Origin: Patescibacteria group bacterium | GTDB lineage: Bacteria > Patescibacteriota > Minisyncoccia > JAHIHE01 > JAGLIN01 | Direction: 5' to 3' | Length of the DNA: 39,083 bases | Assembly (NCBI GenBank): GCA_029210775.1 | Contig: JARGGI010000009.1 | Location: forward strand, 1-39,083 | Shown here: positions 16,577 to 24,221 of the stretch, piece after piece | How the letters are laid out: every line of letters starts with the position of its first letter | How positions within the stretch are numbered: the stretch's first letter is position 1 | The notes under the pieces: model-generated | What the model was told of the DNA's origin: nothing | The model's database searches: none | What the model saw: the letters and a program-made list of their open reading frames with translations, nothing else | Translations under genes and position numbers: made by a program

Positions 16577-16882
16577 TTAACAAACATCTTCCATTCTAAT
16601 TGCCTTTACGGGACATTCGATGTCGCATATTCCACAACCTTTGCAATAGTCCATATTAGTTTCTCCAACTTCAATCTTTTCTTTTCCATCTTCAAGTTTG
16701 ATTTTTTTAACTTCAATTGCCATATCAGGACAATATACAGCACATCGCATACAATTTATACACCTGTTATTATCACGAATTGGCATCTTTGCTTTCCAAC
16801 TTCCAGTTTTGAATTCTTTTGAGTTTCCTGCTTCAATTATTTTCCCACCAATGGGAATTTGTTTTGCAGTTTTTAATTTCAT
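16577..16882 (-). CDS. porD: 2-oxoacid:ferredoxin oxidoreductase delta subunit (2x[4Fe-4S])
   Basis: The protein has 101 aa. It carries two ferredoxin-type clusters, CINCMRCAVYCPD (Cys41, 44, 47, 51) and CKGCGICDIECP (Cys80, 83, 86, 90), after a Gly/Lys-rich N-terminus (GGKIIEAGNSKEFKTGSWK) that is typical of PorD/VorD rather than of free ferredoxin. It passes electrons from the thiamine-dependent alpha/beta core to ferredoxin. The matching gamma subunit lies 550 bases upstream on the same strand; alpha and beta subunits are not in the window. Which 2-oxoacid is used cannot be told from this subunit. Confidence 0.8.
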   Translation of the reverse strand: MKLKTAKQIPIGGKIIEAGNSKEFKTGSWKAKMPIRDNNRCINCMRCAVYCPDMAIEVKKIKLEDGKEKIEVGETNMDYCKGCGICDIECPVKAIRMEDVC

Positions 16883-16920
16883 AGTAATAGTAGATTATTT
16901 TAGTAATTTAATATTCAGAA

Positions 16921-17241
16921 TTAGAAAAAGTGATTTTTACATTTGGCTTTATTTGTAAAATTCTTTGAATTATTTTTACAAATCCAGGATAATTGATTAT
17001 TCGAAATATTTTCTTTCTTAGTTGAAAAAAGAAGAAAGGTAACAACTTTTATAATCTCAATATTGTTTATATTGATTACAGTGTTTCTAAATAAATATTT
17101 ATCGATGATTTTATTGTTTTTACATTCTATCTTATTGAAATAAATGCCAACTATAACTAAAAATAGGGGTGCTAAAAAAATATAAAATATTCTAGTAAAT
17201 AATAAAATTATTAATATTACAAATAAACTATTTAATTTGTC
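16921..17241 (-). pseudogene. Start-less open frame, possible membrane-protein remnant
   Basis: Between porC and porD a minus-strand frame stays open for 106 codons (TAG at 17244-17242, TAA at 16923-16921). It encodes no Met and has no ATG, GTG or TTG. It reads as a hydrophobic segment (IFYIFLAPLFLVIVGIYFNK) followed by KNNKIIDKYLFRNTVININN and a Lys/Asn-rich tail, similar in feel to bacterial PH-domain membrane proteins. In such AT-rich DNA a 106-codon frame without stop is unusual, so I treat it as a possible 5'-truncated remnant. The rest of the 16883-17430 gap holds a short 19-codon ATG frame (17331-17390, minus) and the hairpin at 17296-17318. Confidence 0.3.
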
Positions 17242-17295
17242 CTAATAATCATTTTAAATATTAAAAATTAATTATAAATTATAAACTACATTGTT

Positions 17296-17318
17296 GATTC
17301 AAGTTTCCGACTTGAATC
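17296..17318. other. Perfect 9-bp hairpin in the porC-porD gap
   Basis: GATTCAAGT (17296-17304) and ACTTGAATC (17310-17318) flank a 5-base loop. A T-rich stretch follows on the plus strand only. No plus-strand gene lies upstream, so a terminator role is uncertain; it could instead be an mRNA processing or stability hairpin of the porC transcript. Confidence 0.45.
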
Positions 17319-17430
17319 TTATTATATTTTTTAATCTATACAAATAATACCATTTCCTTCATTTATACCTTCAATAATTGTATTGTTCATAAGTTTTTTT
17401 ATTTTAATAGCTTAATTAATCTGAAATTTA

Positions 17431-18009
17431 TCATTTGACATTTGAAATTGTCTCATATCCTTCCTTCAACGCCTCAACATTTTTTCTTACTAAATCATCA
17501 TTTAAATGTTTGTGTTCAAACATTTCTTCTGTTTCTTCAATCCCATGTTCGTAGGGAATTAACGGAACAAGTTTTATAATCGCACCCATAATAGCGGTAT
17601 TCGGCAAATTTCTGCCGATAATTCTCATCGCAATCCCCTTGGCATCAATGGTGTAAATTTTACTATCTTTCTTTTTTAATTTCTTTTTTATTTCTTCAAC
17701 AAAATCGCAAGTGTTAACTAAAACAATACCGTTATCAACCAACCCCTCTGTCACATCAACGTTTAGAAGCAAAGAAGGATCTAAAACAACTACCATGTTG
17801 GGATTTTCGATTTGACTGTGAATCCTAATTTCTTTTTTGCTAATTCGTAAAAATGTTTTCATTGGCGCACCAGATCTTTCTGGACCATATTCTGAAAAAG
17901 CTTGGGCAAACTTTCCTTCTTCAATTGAAGCCTCAGCAATAATTTGTGCTGCGGTTTTTGCTCCCTGCCCGCCACGCGAATGAATTCTGATTTGATATAT
18001 ATTTTCCAT
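17431..18009 (-). CDS. porC: 2-oxoacid:ferredoxin oxidoreductase gamma subunit
   Basis: The protein has 192 aa, normal for the gamma (POR) domain. The N-terminus has the signature RIHSRGGQGAKTAAQIIAEA and SEYGPERSGAPMKTFLRIS, and the C-terminus ends with NTAIMGAIIKLVPLIP and a helical tail. The subunit forms the CoA-contacting part of heterotetrameric pyruvate (or ketoisovalerate) ferredoxin oxidoreductase in the cytoplasm. The acetyl-CoA synthetase gene upstream on the same strand would use the acetyl-CoA product, which favours pyruvate as substrate. The usual gamma-delta-alpha-beta order is broken: a decayed gap follows instead of porD, and alpha and beta are missing. Confidence 0.88.
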   Translation of the reverse strand: MENIYQIRIHSRGGQGAKTAAQIIAEASIEEGKFAQAFSEYGPERSGAPMKTFLRISKKEIRIHSQIENPNMVVVLDPSLLLNVDVTEGLVDNGIVLVNTCDFVEEIKKKLKKKDSKIYTIDAKGIAMRIIGRNLPNTAIMGAIIKLVPLIPYEHGIEETEEMFEHKHLNDDLVRKNVEALKEGYETISNVK

Positions 18010-18080
18010 AATTAAAAAATTTATTTTGTAATATTATTTTTAAGTATAACTTTTATTTATCTTTTTTACAATAATCAATT

Positions 18081-19112
18081 TTATTCAGTTTCCCATAATT
18101 TAATTATAGGAACAATTGTAATTCTTGGAATTATTGTTTTTCTCATTTTTATAGATAAAATATCTCTTAATTTTTCAACTTGTTTATCTGTTAAATTATC
18201 AGAATCAGAATATTGAATGGTTATATCTACAGTTGTTACCTCGCTTTTTTCTGTAATTTCAACGCTCATTATAGAAGAATCAGGAATTATAGCCATAACA
18301 ACCTCTCTGACCATATTTTGTTGATTACCTTCTTTTATAACATCACTTGTAATTAAAAACAAGGGTATCATCATCATAAATAAAAGAATTAAAGCCCAGC
18401 GAATATTACTTTTTCTTTGCACCTGCCCTTTTTCAGACGAAGGACCCTTAAATCTCGCAATTAAAAAAAGAATAGAAGACGCAAAAGTAACAGCGATCAG
18501 ATTTGACATAAAAAGTATAAAAGCTCCTCCTGCCATAACTAAATTGCCATGAGAAACTGATATTCCCATAACAGCAATTGGGGGCACTATTGCTGCCGCG
18601 ATAACAACACCAGCAATTGATGCACCAATTTTTGGATAAGCAATTACAAATGCACCAATAAATCCAGCGGCAAGAGCAATAAACAATTCAAATATTGTCG
18701 GAGAAGTACGAGTAAGAAATTCTCCTCCCTGTAGAGCATAATCTGGAGATAAAATTCCCAAAAAAAGCGCAATTACAAAAATCAACGCTGTACTTCTAAA
18801 TAATGTAAAAACAGAGTCTCTAATAAGTCTTGGCTTTCCCCTCACAATAGCCATTGACAAAGATAGCATTGGCCAAACCAAAGGAGCAAGTAACATTCCT
18901 CCAATTACGACTGCAGAAGAATTAACGACTAATCCCAAAGTAATAATTATACCAGCAAAAATCGTCAAGACAAAAAAATCAAAATCTCCTTTGGCATTCT
19001 CTTTTATCTCTCCATAAACCTTACTCTGTCTTTCTTCATTAATATAAAAGGGACTGATATATTTTTTCATATCCTTTAGTTTCTCTTTAGGAATTTCTAC
19101 TTGTATTTCCAT
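18081..19112 (-). CDS. DUF389 family membrane protein
   Basis: This is a TIGR00341/DUF389-type membrane protein of 343 aa from the chosen start. After a short soluble N-terminus come about seven membrane helices with the family blocks LGLVVNSSAVVIGGMLLAPL, PMLSLSMAIVRG, and AAGFIGAFVIAYPKIGASIA followed by VIAAAIVPPIAV. The C-terminal 80 residues are a soluble alpha/beta domain (SVEITEKSEVTTVDITIQYS). The function of the family is unknown. The ATG at 19112 is preferred because the 18 residues before it would overlap the preceding gene, and the ATG opens the natural sequence MEIQVEIPKEKLK. It follows the acetyl-CoA synthetase by 25 bases. Confidence 0.8.
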   Translation of the reverse strand: MEIQVEIPKEKLKDMKKYISPFYINEERQSKVYGEIKENAKGDFDFFVLTIFAGIIITLGLVVNSSAVVIGGMLLAPLVWPMLSLSMAIVRGKPRLIRDSVFTLFRSTALIFVIALFLGILSPDYALQGGEFLTRTSPTIFELFIALAAGFIGAFVIAYPKIGASIAGVVIAAAIVPPIAVMGISVSHGNLVMAGGAFILFMSNLIAVTFASSILFLIARFKGPSSEKGQVQRKSNIRWALILLFMMMIPLFLITSDVIKEGNQQNMVREVVMAIIPDSSIMSVEITEKSEVTTVDITIQYSDSDNLTDKQVEKLRDILSIKMRKTIIPRITIVPIIKLWETE

Positions 19113-19137
19113 GGTTTTATTTAATATTAAAAGTTCA

Positions 19138-21189
19138 CTACACTTCAATCCGAATATCAACAGCAAAGCATTCTTTCTCGGTCACTATCAGAGGATTAAT
19201 GTCTAATTCTTTGATTTCCTCGTGCTCTGAAACGAGATTTGATATCCCAACTAAAGCATCGGCGATTGAATCTATGTTCATTTTTGGCAAATTTCTATAA
19301 CCATCTAAAGCTGGAAATAATTTTATCTCCTTAATCATTTTCATTGCTTCGTTTTTATCAATTGGTGCAAATCGAAAAGAAACATCTTTCGTAATTTCTG
19401 TAAAAATTCCTCCGAAACCAAACATTATCAAATGCCCAAAATTTTCATCTTTTTTCACTCCCAAGATTATTTCTGATCCTTTAATCATTGGCTGAATTAT
19501 TATTCCGTCTAATTTATCTCCGAGATTTTGACTGGCTTGCTCAAAATATTCCTTAACCTCGCCGTCATTTTTTACATTAATTTTTACTCCACCCACTTCA
19601 GTCTTATGGGAAATCTTGCTTGATGCGATTTTCAAGACAACAGGATATCCAACTTCATTGGCAAGTTCTATAGCTTCTGAATAACTCTTTGATAGGAGAG
19701 ATAGCACTATCGGAATTTTATATGATTTTAATAAGTCAAGAGACTGAATAAAATCTAATTTTTTATCAATCTCAATCTTTTCGTGAATTTGATTATTTTC
19801 ATTATTATTTAACATTTTTAAATAGTTCGTAGCATCTTTTTTTGCTTTTTTATATTGCCAAAGTTTTCCAAGCGAAAAAGACGCTTGCGATGGATAGTTA
19901 TAAAAAGCCAAAGAGCTTTTATTGAGCATTCTGGTTTCATTTTCAATTGAAACTCCTCCAATAAAACTTGCCAGAATCGGCTTTGAATTTTTCTTTGAAA
20001 ATTTCACGAGAGCATCGGCTGTCTTTTTGATTTCAGTAGTTTTCTGTGGAGTTAAAATAGAAATTATTCCTCCAACATTCTTGTCAGCCAACAACGCTTT
20101 AATCGCAATTTCATACCTGTCAGATTTAGCATCACCGACAACATCAACCGGATTATGAATGTTTGCTTCCATTGGTAAATACTTTTCAAGAATATTTATT
20201 GTTTTCTCTTTAAAAACTGCCATTTTCAAACCATTCTCTTCCACCTCGTCAGTGGAAATCACTCCCGGACCGCCGGCATTCGTGATAATAGCAACTTTAT
20301 CACTATCCAAGCTATCATAGCGAGAAAGAAATTTTGCGATATTAAATAGTTCTTCTAGATTATTTATGCGAAGAACGCCAGATTGAGAAAATGCAACCTT
20401 AACTACTTCCTCCTTGTTGGCAAGTGCTCCTGTATGAGATTTCATCGCTTCACACGATGCCTTACTGGTTCCCGGTTTTATAATAAAAAGCGGTTTTATC
20501 TTCGCCAGCTCCGCCGCGACCTTCATAAATTCTTTTCCTCGTTCAATACTTTCCAAATAAGCCAAAACTGCTTTTGTTTTTTTGTCAGTCTTGAAAAATT
20601 CCAGCAATTCAATCTCGGAAATCATTGCCTTATTTCCCATACTTACAAACCTTGAAAATCCTACATTGTTCAAATTTGCCCAATCAAGCATTCCCGTACA
20701 TATTGCTCCGGATTGAGAAATAAATCCGATTGACCCTTTTTGAACCATGCCCTCCGCGAACGATGCGTTTAAATCGCTTGTTGAATCTAAAATTCCCAAA
20801 CAATTAGGCCCAAGAATGTTAATCTCATATCTTTTTGCGACTTTCTTCATTTCTTGTTCAAGAATTTCCCCTTCTTTTCCTATTTCTTTAAATCCAGCGC
20901 TTATAATGATGACATTTTTAATTTTTGCCATCCCGCATTCAGCCAAAACGAAATTAACCGCTCGCGCAGGTATAACAATAACAGCTAAATCAATTTTTTG
21001 TTTTATATCCAAAACACTTGAATAAGCCTTCATTCCCTGAACTTTATCATATTTCAAATTCACAGCATAAACTTTCCCTTTATAACCATAATCAAGAATA
21101 TTCCTCAGCATCCCATAGCCCAGCTTTTTCTTATTAGACGATGCGCCAATTACAGCGATTGATTTTGGATTAAAAAAATTATGTAGCAT
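19138..21189 (-). CDS. ADP-forming acetyl-CoA synthetase, fused alpha-beta
   Basis: This enzyme converts acetyl-CoA, ADP and phosphate to acetate, ATP and CoA, the main substrate-level ATP step in many fermentative archaea and CPR bacteria. It has 683 aa. The order is: CoA-binding domain (SIAVIGASSNKKKLGYGMLR, residues 10-29; GPNCLG, 127-132), succinyl-CoA-ligase-like domain with the candidate phospho-His252 in KSHTGALA (250-257) and ITNAGGPGVIS, then an ATP-grasp beta domain (about 460-683) with GYPVVLKIASSKISHKTEVGG, GGIFTEITKDVSFRFAPI and DINPLIV. Both subunits are fused, as in the ACD family. Its neighbour porC makes a pyruvate-to-acetate route likely, although acyl-CoA specificity is not readable. 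Confidence 0.9.
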   Translation of the reverse strand: MLHNFFNPKSIAVIGASSNKKKLGYGMLRNILDYGYKGKVYAVNLKYDKVQGMKAYSSVLDIKQKIDLAVIVIPARAVNFVLAECGMAKIKNVIIISAGFKEIGKEGEILEQEMKKVAKRYEINILGPNCLGILDSTSDLNASFAEGMVQKGSIGFISQSGAICTGMLDWANLNNVGFSRFVSMGNKAMISEIELLEFFKTDKKTKAVLAYLESIERGKEFMKVAAELAKIKPLFIIKPGTSKASCEAMKSHTGALANKEEVVKVAFSQSGVLRINNLEELFNIAKFLSRYDSLDSDKVAIITNAGGPGVISTDEVEENGLKMAVFKEKTINILEKYLPMEANIHNPVDVVGDAKSDRYEIAIKALLADKNVGGIISILTPQKTTEIKKTADALVKFSKKNSKPILASFIGGVSIENETRMLNKSSLAFYNYPSQASFSLGKLWQYKKAKKDATNYLKMLNNNENNQIHEKIEIDKKLDFIQSLDLLKSYKIPIVLSLLSKSYSEAIELANEVGYPVVLKIASSKISHKTEVGGVKINVKNDGEVKEYFEQASQNLGDKLDGIIIQPMIKGSEIILGVKKDENFGHLIMFGFGGIFTEITKDVSFRFAPIDKNEAMKMIKEIKLFPALDGYRNLPKMNIDSIADALVGISNLVSEHEEIKELDINPLIVTEKECFAVDIRIEV

Positions 21190-21291
21190 TTTTATATTTT
21201 ACTCTATGATTTAATTGTTTTTATTATAGCATAAAATTCTGTTTTCTTTGAATTTATTTGAATTGCTTCTACAAAGAAACACGATAGACAT

Positions 21292-21427
21292 TTGTCATCC
21301 TGAGTGGACCTGTCAGCTGACGGAGAAATAAAGGACCCCGTGGGAAAATTCATATTATGTTGATTTACTATTCTGTATGCATAGCAACGGGATTCTATCT
21401 CCGCCAGCTGACGGGTCCAGAATGACG
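21292..21427. repeat. Palindromic intergenic repeat, GTCAT...ATGAC ends
   Basis: The left arm (GTCATCCTGAGTGGACC, then GTCAGCTGACGGAGA) is matched in inverted orientation by the right arm (TCTCCGCCAGCTGACGGGTCC, then AGAATGAC, ending 21426). The arms contain GTCAGCTGAC-like cores, so each half can also fold on itself. It occupies the 266-bp space between two genes and encodes nothing. Confidence 0.7.
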
Positions 21428-21456
21428 AATACGTATTACATATTCTCGCCTGATAC

Positions 21457-22539
21457 TTAATGATAGATACTTAATACCTTCTCATAAGCTTCCTCGTACC
21501 CATCAACCATTTTCTGAATCGTGAAATTTTCTTCCACATGCTTTCGGCAATCCGCTCGTTTGATTTGGCCTATATTTTTTATCGCTTCCATCATTTCCTT
21601 TTCATTTTTAACAATGAATCCAGTTTTGCAATGTTTGACAACTTCAGAAACTGAACCACGGTTAAAGGCAATAACTGGCGTTCCACAGGCCATCGCCTCA
21701 ATCATTACTAAGCCAAACGGTTCTTCCCAATTAATGGGAAATAAAAGTGCTTTAGCTCCGCCAAGAAAATCAGATAATTTATTTCTATCTAAAAATCCAA
21801 TGTCTTCAATTTTTCCTTTTTTAAAAAATGGCTTTACCTTTTCATCAAAAAAACCTCCACCCCAAATATTTCCCGCCATTTTCAATTTTTCCTTTGACTT
21901 AATAGCAACTTGAACTGCCGTATCAATCCCCTTTTCTTTTGAATATCTTCCTAAAAAAGCCAGATAATCGCCCTGCTTTTTATGAAACTGAAAATTTTTC
22001 AAATCTAACCCATTATAAACTGTGTCCACATAATTCAAATCAGACATTCCTTTTCTTTGATTGTCACTAATAGAAATATAGTTGGCCTTATTTTTCCATT
22101 TGCAATACTTTATCATCTTGTTCCAGCTCGCATCCATTGGATCGTGTAAAGTGAAAACTGTTGGGGTTTTAGTCAAATTGACAAATGGCAAAATTTTTGG
22201 CACCAAATGATAGGCATGAATAATGTCAAATTTTCCATCTTGAGAATCTTCATACATTTTGGATGCCAAAAACTGTTCATAAAGAGTCATTTGTAACTGA
22301 TTATGAAACCCACCACTCATTGCCTTATCTTTCAATTTATAATATGAAGTCATTCCAGCAGTCACCTTTTTCATTTTAATTGTTGAATCTTTTGAAGTAT
22401 AAAGCGTCACATCATGTCCTCTCTTTTTAAGTTCTGTCACAACAAGATATGCCAAATCCATCGGAGCATAAATAATCTCTTTTGGAAGAGGACAAGAAAA
22501 TTCATTTGTAGAATAAAACGCAATTTTAAGTTTTTTCAT
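21457..22539 (-). CDS. Family 4 glycosyltransferase
   Basis: The protein has 360 aa. A GT-B fold is indicated by the N-terminal KIAFYSTNEFSCPLPKEIIY and the GT4 C-terminal half: YLAFLGRYSKEKGIDTAVQV, DRNKLSDFLGGAKALLFP and the E-x7-E motif in EEPFGLVMIEAMACGTPVIA. It is most like GT4 enzymes annotated as GDP-mannose-dependent or UDP-dependent sugar transferases; the acceptor is not known. No sugar-pathway genes lie beside it. It is flanked by a palindromic repeat on the 3' side and the antisense promoter region on the 5' side. Confidence 0.85.
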   Translation of the reverse strand: MKKLKIAFYSTNEFSCPLPKEIIYAPMDLAYLVVTELKKRGHDVTLYTSKDSTIKMKKVTAGMTSYYKLKDKAMSGGFHNQLQMTLYEQFLASKMYEDSQDGKFDIIHAYHLVPKILPFVNLTKTPTVFTLHDPMDASWNKMIKYCKWKNKANYISISDNQRKGMSDLNYVDTVYNGLDLKNFQFHKKQGDYLAFLGRYSKEKGIDTAVQVAIKSKEKLKMAGNIWGGGFFDEKVKPFFKKGKIEDIGFLDRNKLSDFLGGAKALLFPINWEEPFGLVMIEAMACGTPVIAFNRGSVSEVVKHCKTGFIVKNEKEMMEAIKNIGQIKRADCRKHVEENFTIQKMVDGYEEAYEKVLSIYH

Positions 22540-22586
22540 TTTTAGAATTTTTATATCAAAAATAATATTTCACCAAATAAGTGTTA

Positions 22587-22614
22587 TTGACAAGTATATT
22601 TATCATGCTACAAT
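22587..22614 (+). promoter_or_regulatory. Consensus sigma70-type promoter without a plus-strand gene
   Basis: TTGACA (22587-22592), a 16-base spacer and TACAAT (22609-22614) face right, toward the 3' end of the convergent NYN gene. A transcript would start near 22621 and meet the hairpin terminator at 22631-22672 after about 50 bases. Confidence 0.55.
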
Positions 22615-22630
22615 TTAATCAGAATTACCA

Positions 22631-22672
22631 CAAAAAGACCCCTTTAAGGTTTTGTCCTTACTGGGTGCTTTT
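22631..22672. terminator. Hairpin terminator, possibly bidirectional, overlapping the end of the NYN gene
   Basis: An A-run (22632-22636) and a T-run (from 22667) flank a stem built from ACCCC/GGGT and TAAGG/CCTTA with some unpaired bases between. The symmetrical A/T flanks would allow termination in both directions. The stem covers the last codons of the NYN gene. Confidence 0.5.
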
Positions 22673-23165
22673 TATTTTTATACTCTAATTTTCCCCTTAA
22701 TTCATTAATAAAAGTTATCTTGCTGGCTGCGCATTTCTTCAGTAAAGCGGAATAGCTATGTTTATTAGGAATTAGTAATTTTTCCAGCTTATTATTCTGT
22801 AGTAAATAATGGACTAAGCAATGAAAGTCTCCATCTCCACTGATAATAATTGCTTTGTGATATTTTTTAATATCAATCATCGCTTGAAGCATAAGTTCCG
22901 CATCACAATTTCCTTTTATTTTTCCATCTTTATATTTTAACGTCGGTTTGAATATAAGAATATATCCATTTTTTTGCAATGAATTGTAGAGATCTTGATT
23001 TTCTGGTAAATAACCTATAAATAAATATGCAATTTGAACTTTATATTTTTCTTTTAAGTACACTCTAAATCTATGAAAATCCAATTTCCACCCCAATCTT
23101 TGAATTGAAAGATTCAAGTTCTGGCTATCAATAAACGCGTAATTTTTTATTTTTTCATTTTGCAT
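22644..23165 (-). CDS. NYN-domain protein (LabA/DUF88-like predicted RNase)
   Basis: The protein has 173 aa, a single PIN-like NYN domain. The acidic positions expected for a metal-dependent nuclease are present: YAFIDSQNLNLS (Asp13), KGNCDAELM (Asp88) and ISGDGDFHCLV (Asp111, Asp113). Family members are thought to cleave RNA, but targets are unknown. The C-terminal basic tail (YKNKKHPVRTKP) is encoded by the terminator hairpin. It lies 17 bases downstream of the PfkB kinase gene. An antisense promoter faces its 3' end. Confidence 0.8.
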   Translation of the reverse strand: MQNEKIKNYAFIDSQNLNLSIQRLGWKLDFHRFRVYLKEKYKVQIAYLFIGYLPENQDLYNSLQKNGYILIFKPTLKYKDGKIKGNCDAELMLQAMIDIKKYHKAIIISGDGDFHCLVHYLLQNNKLEKLLIPNKHSYSALLKKCAASKITFINELRGKLEYKNKKHPVRTKP

Positions 23166-23181
23166 AATTTTTATAATTGCT

Positions 23182-24189
23182 CTATAGATAGCTCACCTTC
23201 ACATCCTCTAATCTTTTTTTAATTTCATCTTTACTTAAAATCCCATTTTGTGCGCCGTATTCACTGACGACATTTCCGCTATTTATAATTCCATATTTAA
23301 GAGCAGTTTCTATATTGTTATTTAAAATATATCCAGCAACCAAAGCACTACCAAAAGCATCTCCCGCACCAGTTGAATCAATTTTTATTTTTGAGGTGGC
23401 TAGTGAATATAAAACATTCTTGCCGTCATAAGCATAAGCACCTTCGGAACCATCGGTTATGACAATAACTTTCGGACCCCATTTTTTTATAATATTCAAA
23501 AGAATTTTAGGATCGGTTGTTTCGTTATAATTAAGCTTAATTTTTTCATCACTTCCAACAAGTTCAATCGCCTCATCTTTATTGATAACTAAAATTTCCG
23601 TGTTTTTAAAAACACTCTCTAATTCTTTCTTACCAGCACAAATTTGCGTTGCTCCTGGGTTCCAAGCCAATTTAATATTATTATTTGAAATTGCTTTGTT
23701 AATTTCTTCTAAATCTTCTTGCCAATTTCCAGCTATAGATGTAAGATATATCCATTTTGTTTGATTAATTTCTTCTTCCTTAACTTCAAGAAAATCACTC
23801 GCTCCCTTATAAATAAAAATTACTCTGTCGCCATCCTTTTTGTCAACAACCACAAGAGAGGACCCTGTTTTCCTTTGTTTATCAATTTGAATTAAATCTG
23901 TCACAATTCCCATCCCTTTTAAATTTTTTTTCATTGATTCACCGTCATCATCTTTTCCAATCCGACAATTAACAGCAACATTGAGACCTAACTTTGCAAA
24001 AGTAGCTGCCGTGTTGCAAGACCCTCCTCCAAAATTAAAAAACACTTCTTCACTTCTTATTTTTGATCCATACTCAAAAGCAAGAAGAGATTGCTCGGTT
24101 AAATTTTCTGGCGTTTTTATAACTTTTCCTTTATCGGTTATGAAAGTTATATCCCGAGTAGCCCCGCCGATTGTGATGATGTCAAACAT
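23182..24189 (-). CDS. PfkB-family carbohydrate/nucleoside kinase
   Basis: This is a ribokinase-fold sugar or nucleoside kinase of 335 aa. The N-terminal IITIGGATRDITFI and FNFGGGSCNTAATFAKLG (PfkB signature 1), the beta-hairpin lid region, and the C-terminal signature 2 DSTGAGDAFGSALVAGY with the catalytic Asp and GAGD anion hole are all visible. The substrate is uncertain: ribose, fructose, adenosine and other sugars are used in the family. It is placed between the NYN protein and the phosphoglycerate mutase with gaps of 16 and 32 bases, but that does not settle the substrate. Confidence 0.85.
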   Translation of the reverse strand: MFDIITIGGATRDITFITDKGKVIKTPENLTEQSLLAFEYGSKIRSEEVFFNFGGGSCNTAATFAKLGLNVAVNCRIGKDDDGESMKKNLKGMGIVTDLIQIDKQRKTGSSLVVVDKKDGDRVIFIYKGASDFLEVKEEEINQTKWIYLTSIAGNWQEDLEEINKAISNNNIKLAWNPGATQICAGKKELESVFKNTEILVINKDEAIELVGSDEKIKLNYNETTDPKILLNIIKKWGPKVIVITDGSEGAYAYDGKNVLYSLATSKIKIDSTGAGDAFGSALVAGYILNNNIETALKYGIINSGNVVSEYGAQNGILSKDEIKKRLEDVKVSYL

Positions 24190-24221
24190 AGATTTTTAAT
24201 TTTATTATTTATTATTTATTA

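Noticed and set aside
17331-17390. 19-codon minus-strand frame after porC as a small peptide gene
   Set aside because: Too short, no ribosome binding site, and located in decayed DNA; noted but not called.
19113-19166. Longer N-terminus for the DUF389 protein
   Set aside because: It would overlap the preceding gene by 29 bases, and its 18 residues do not fit the family; the ATG at 19112 starts the natural sequence.
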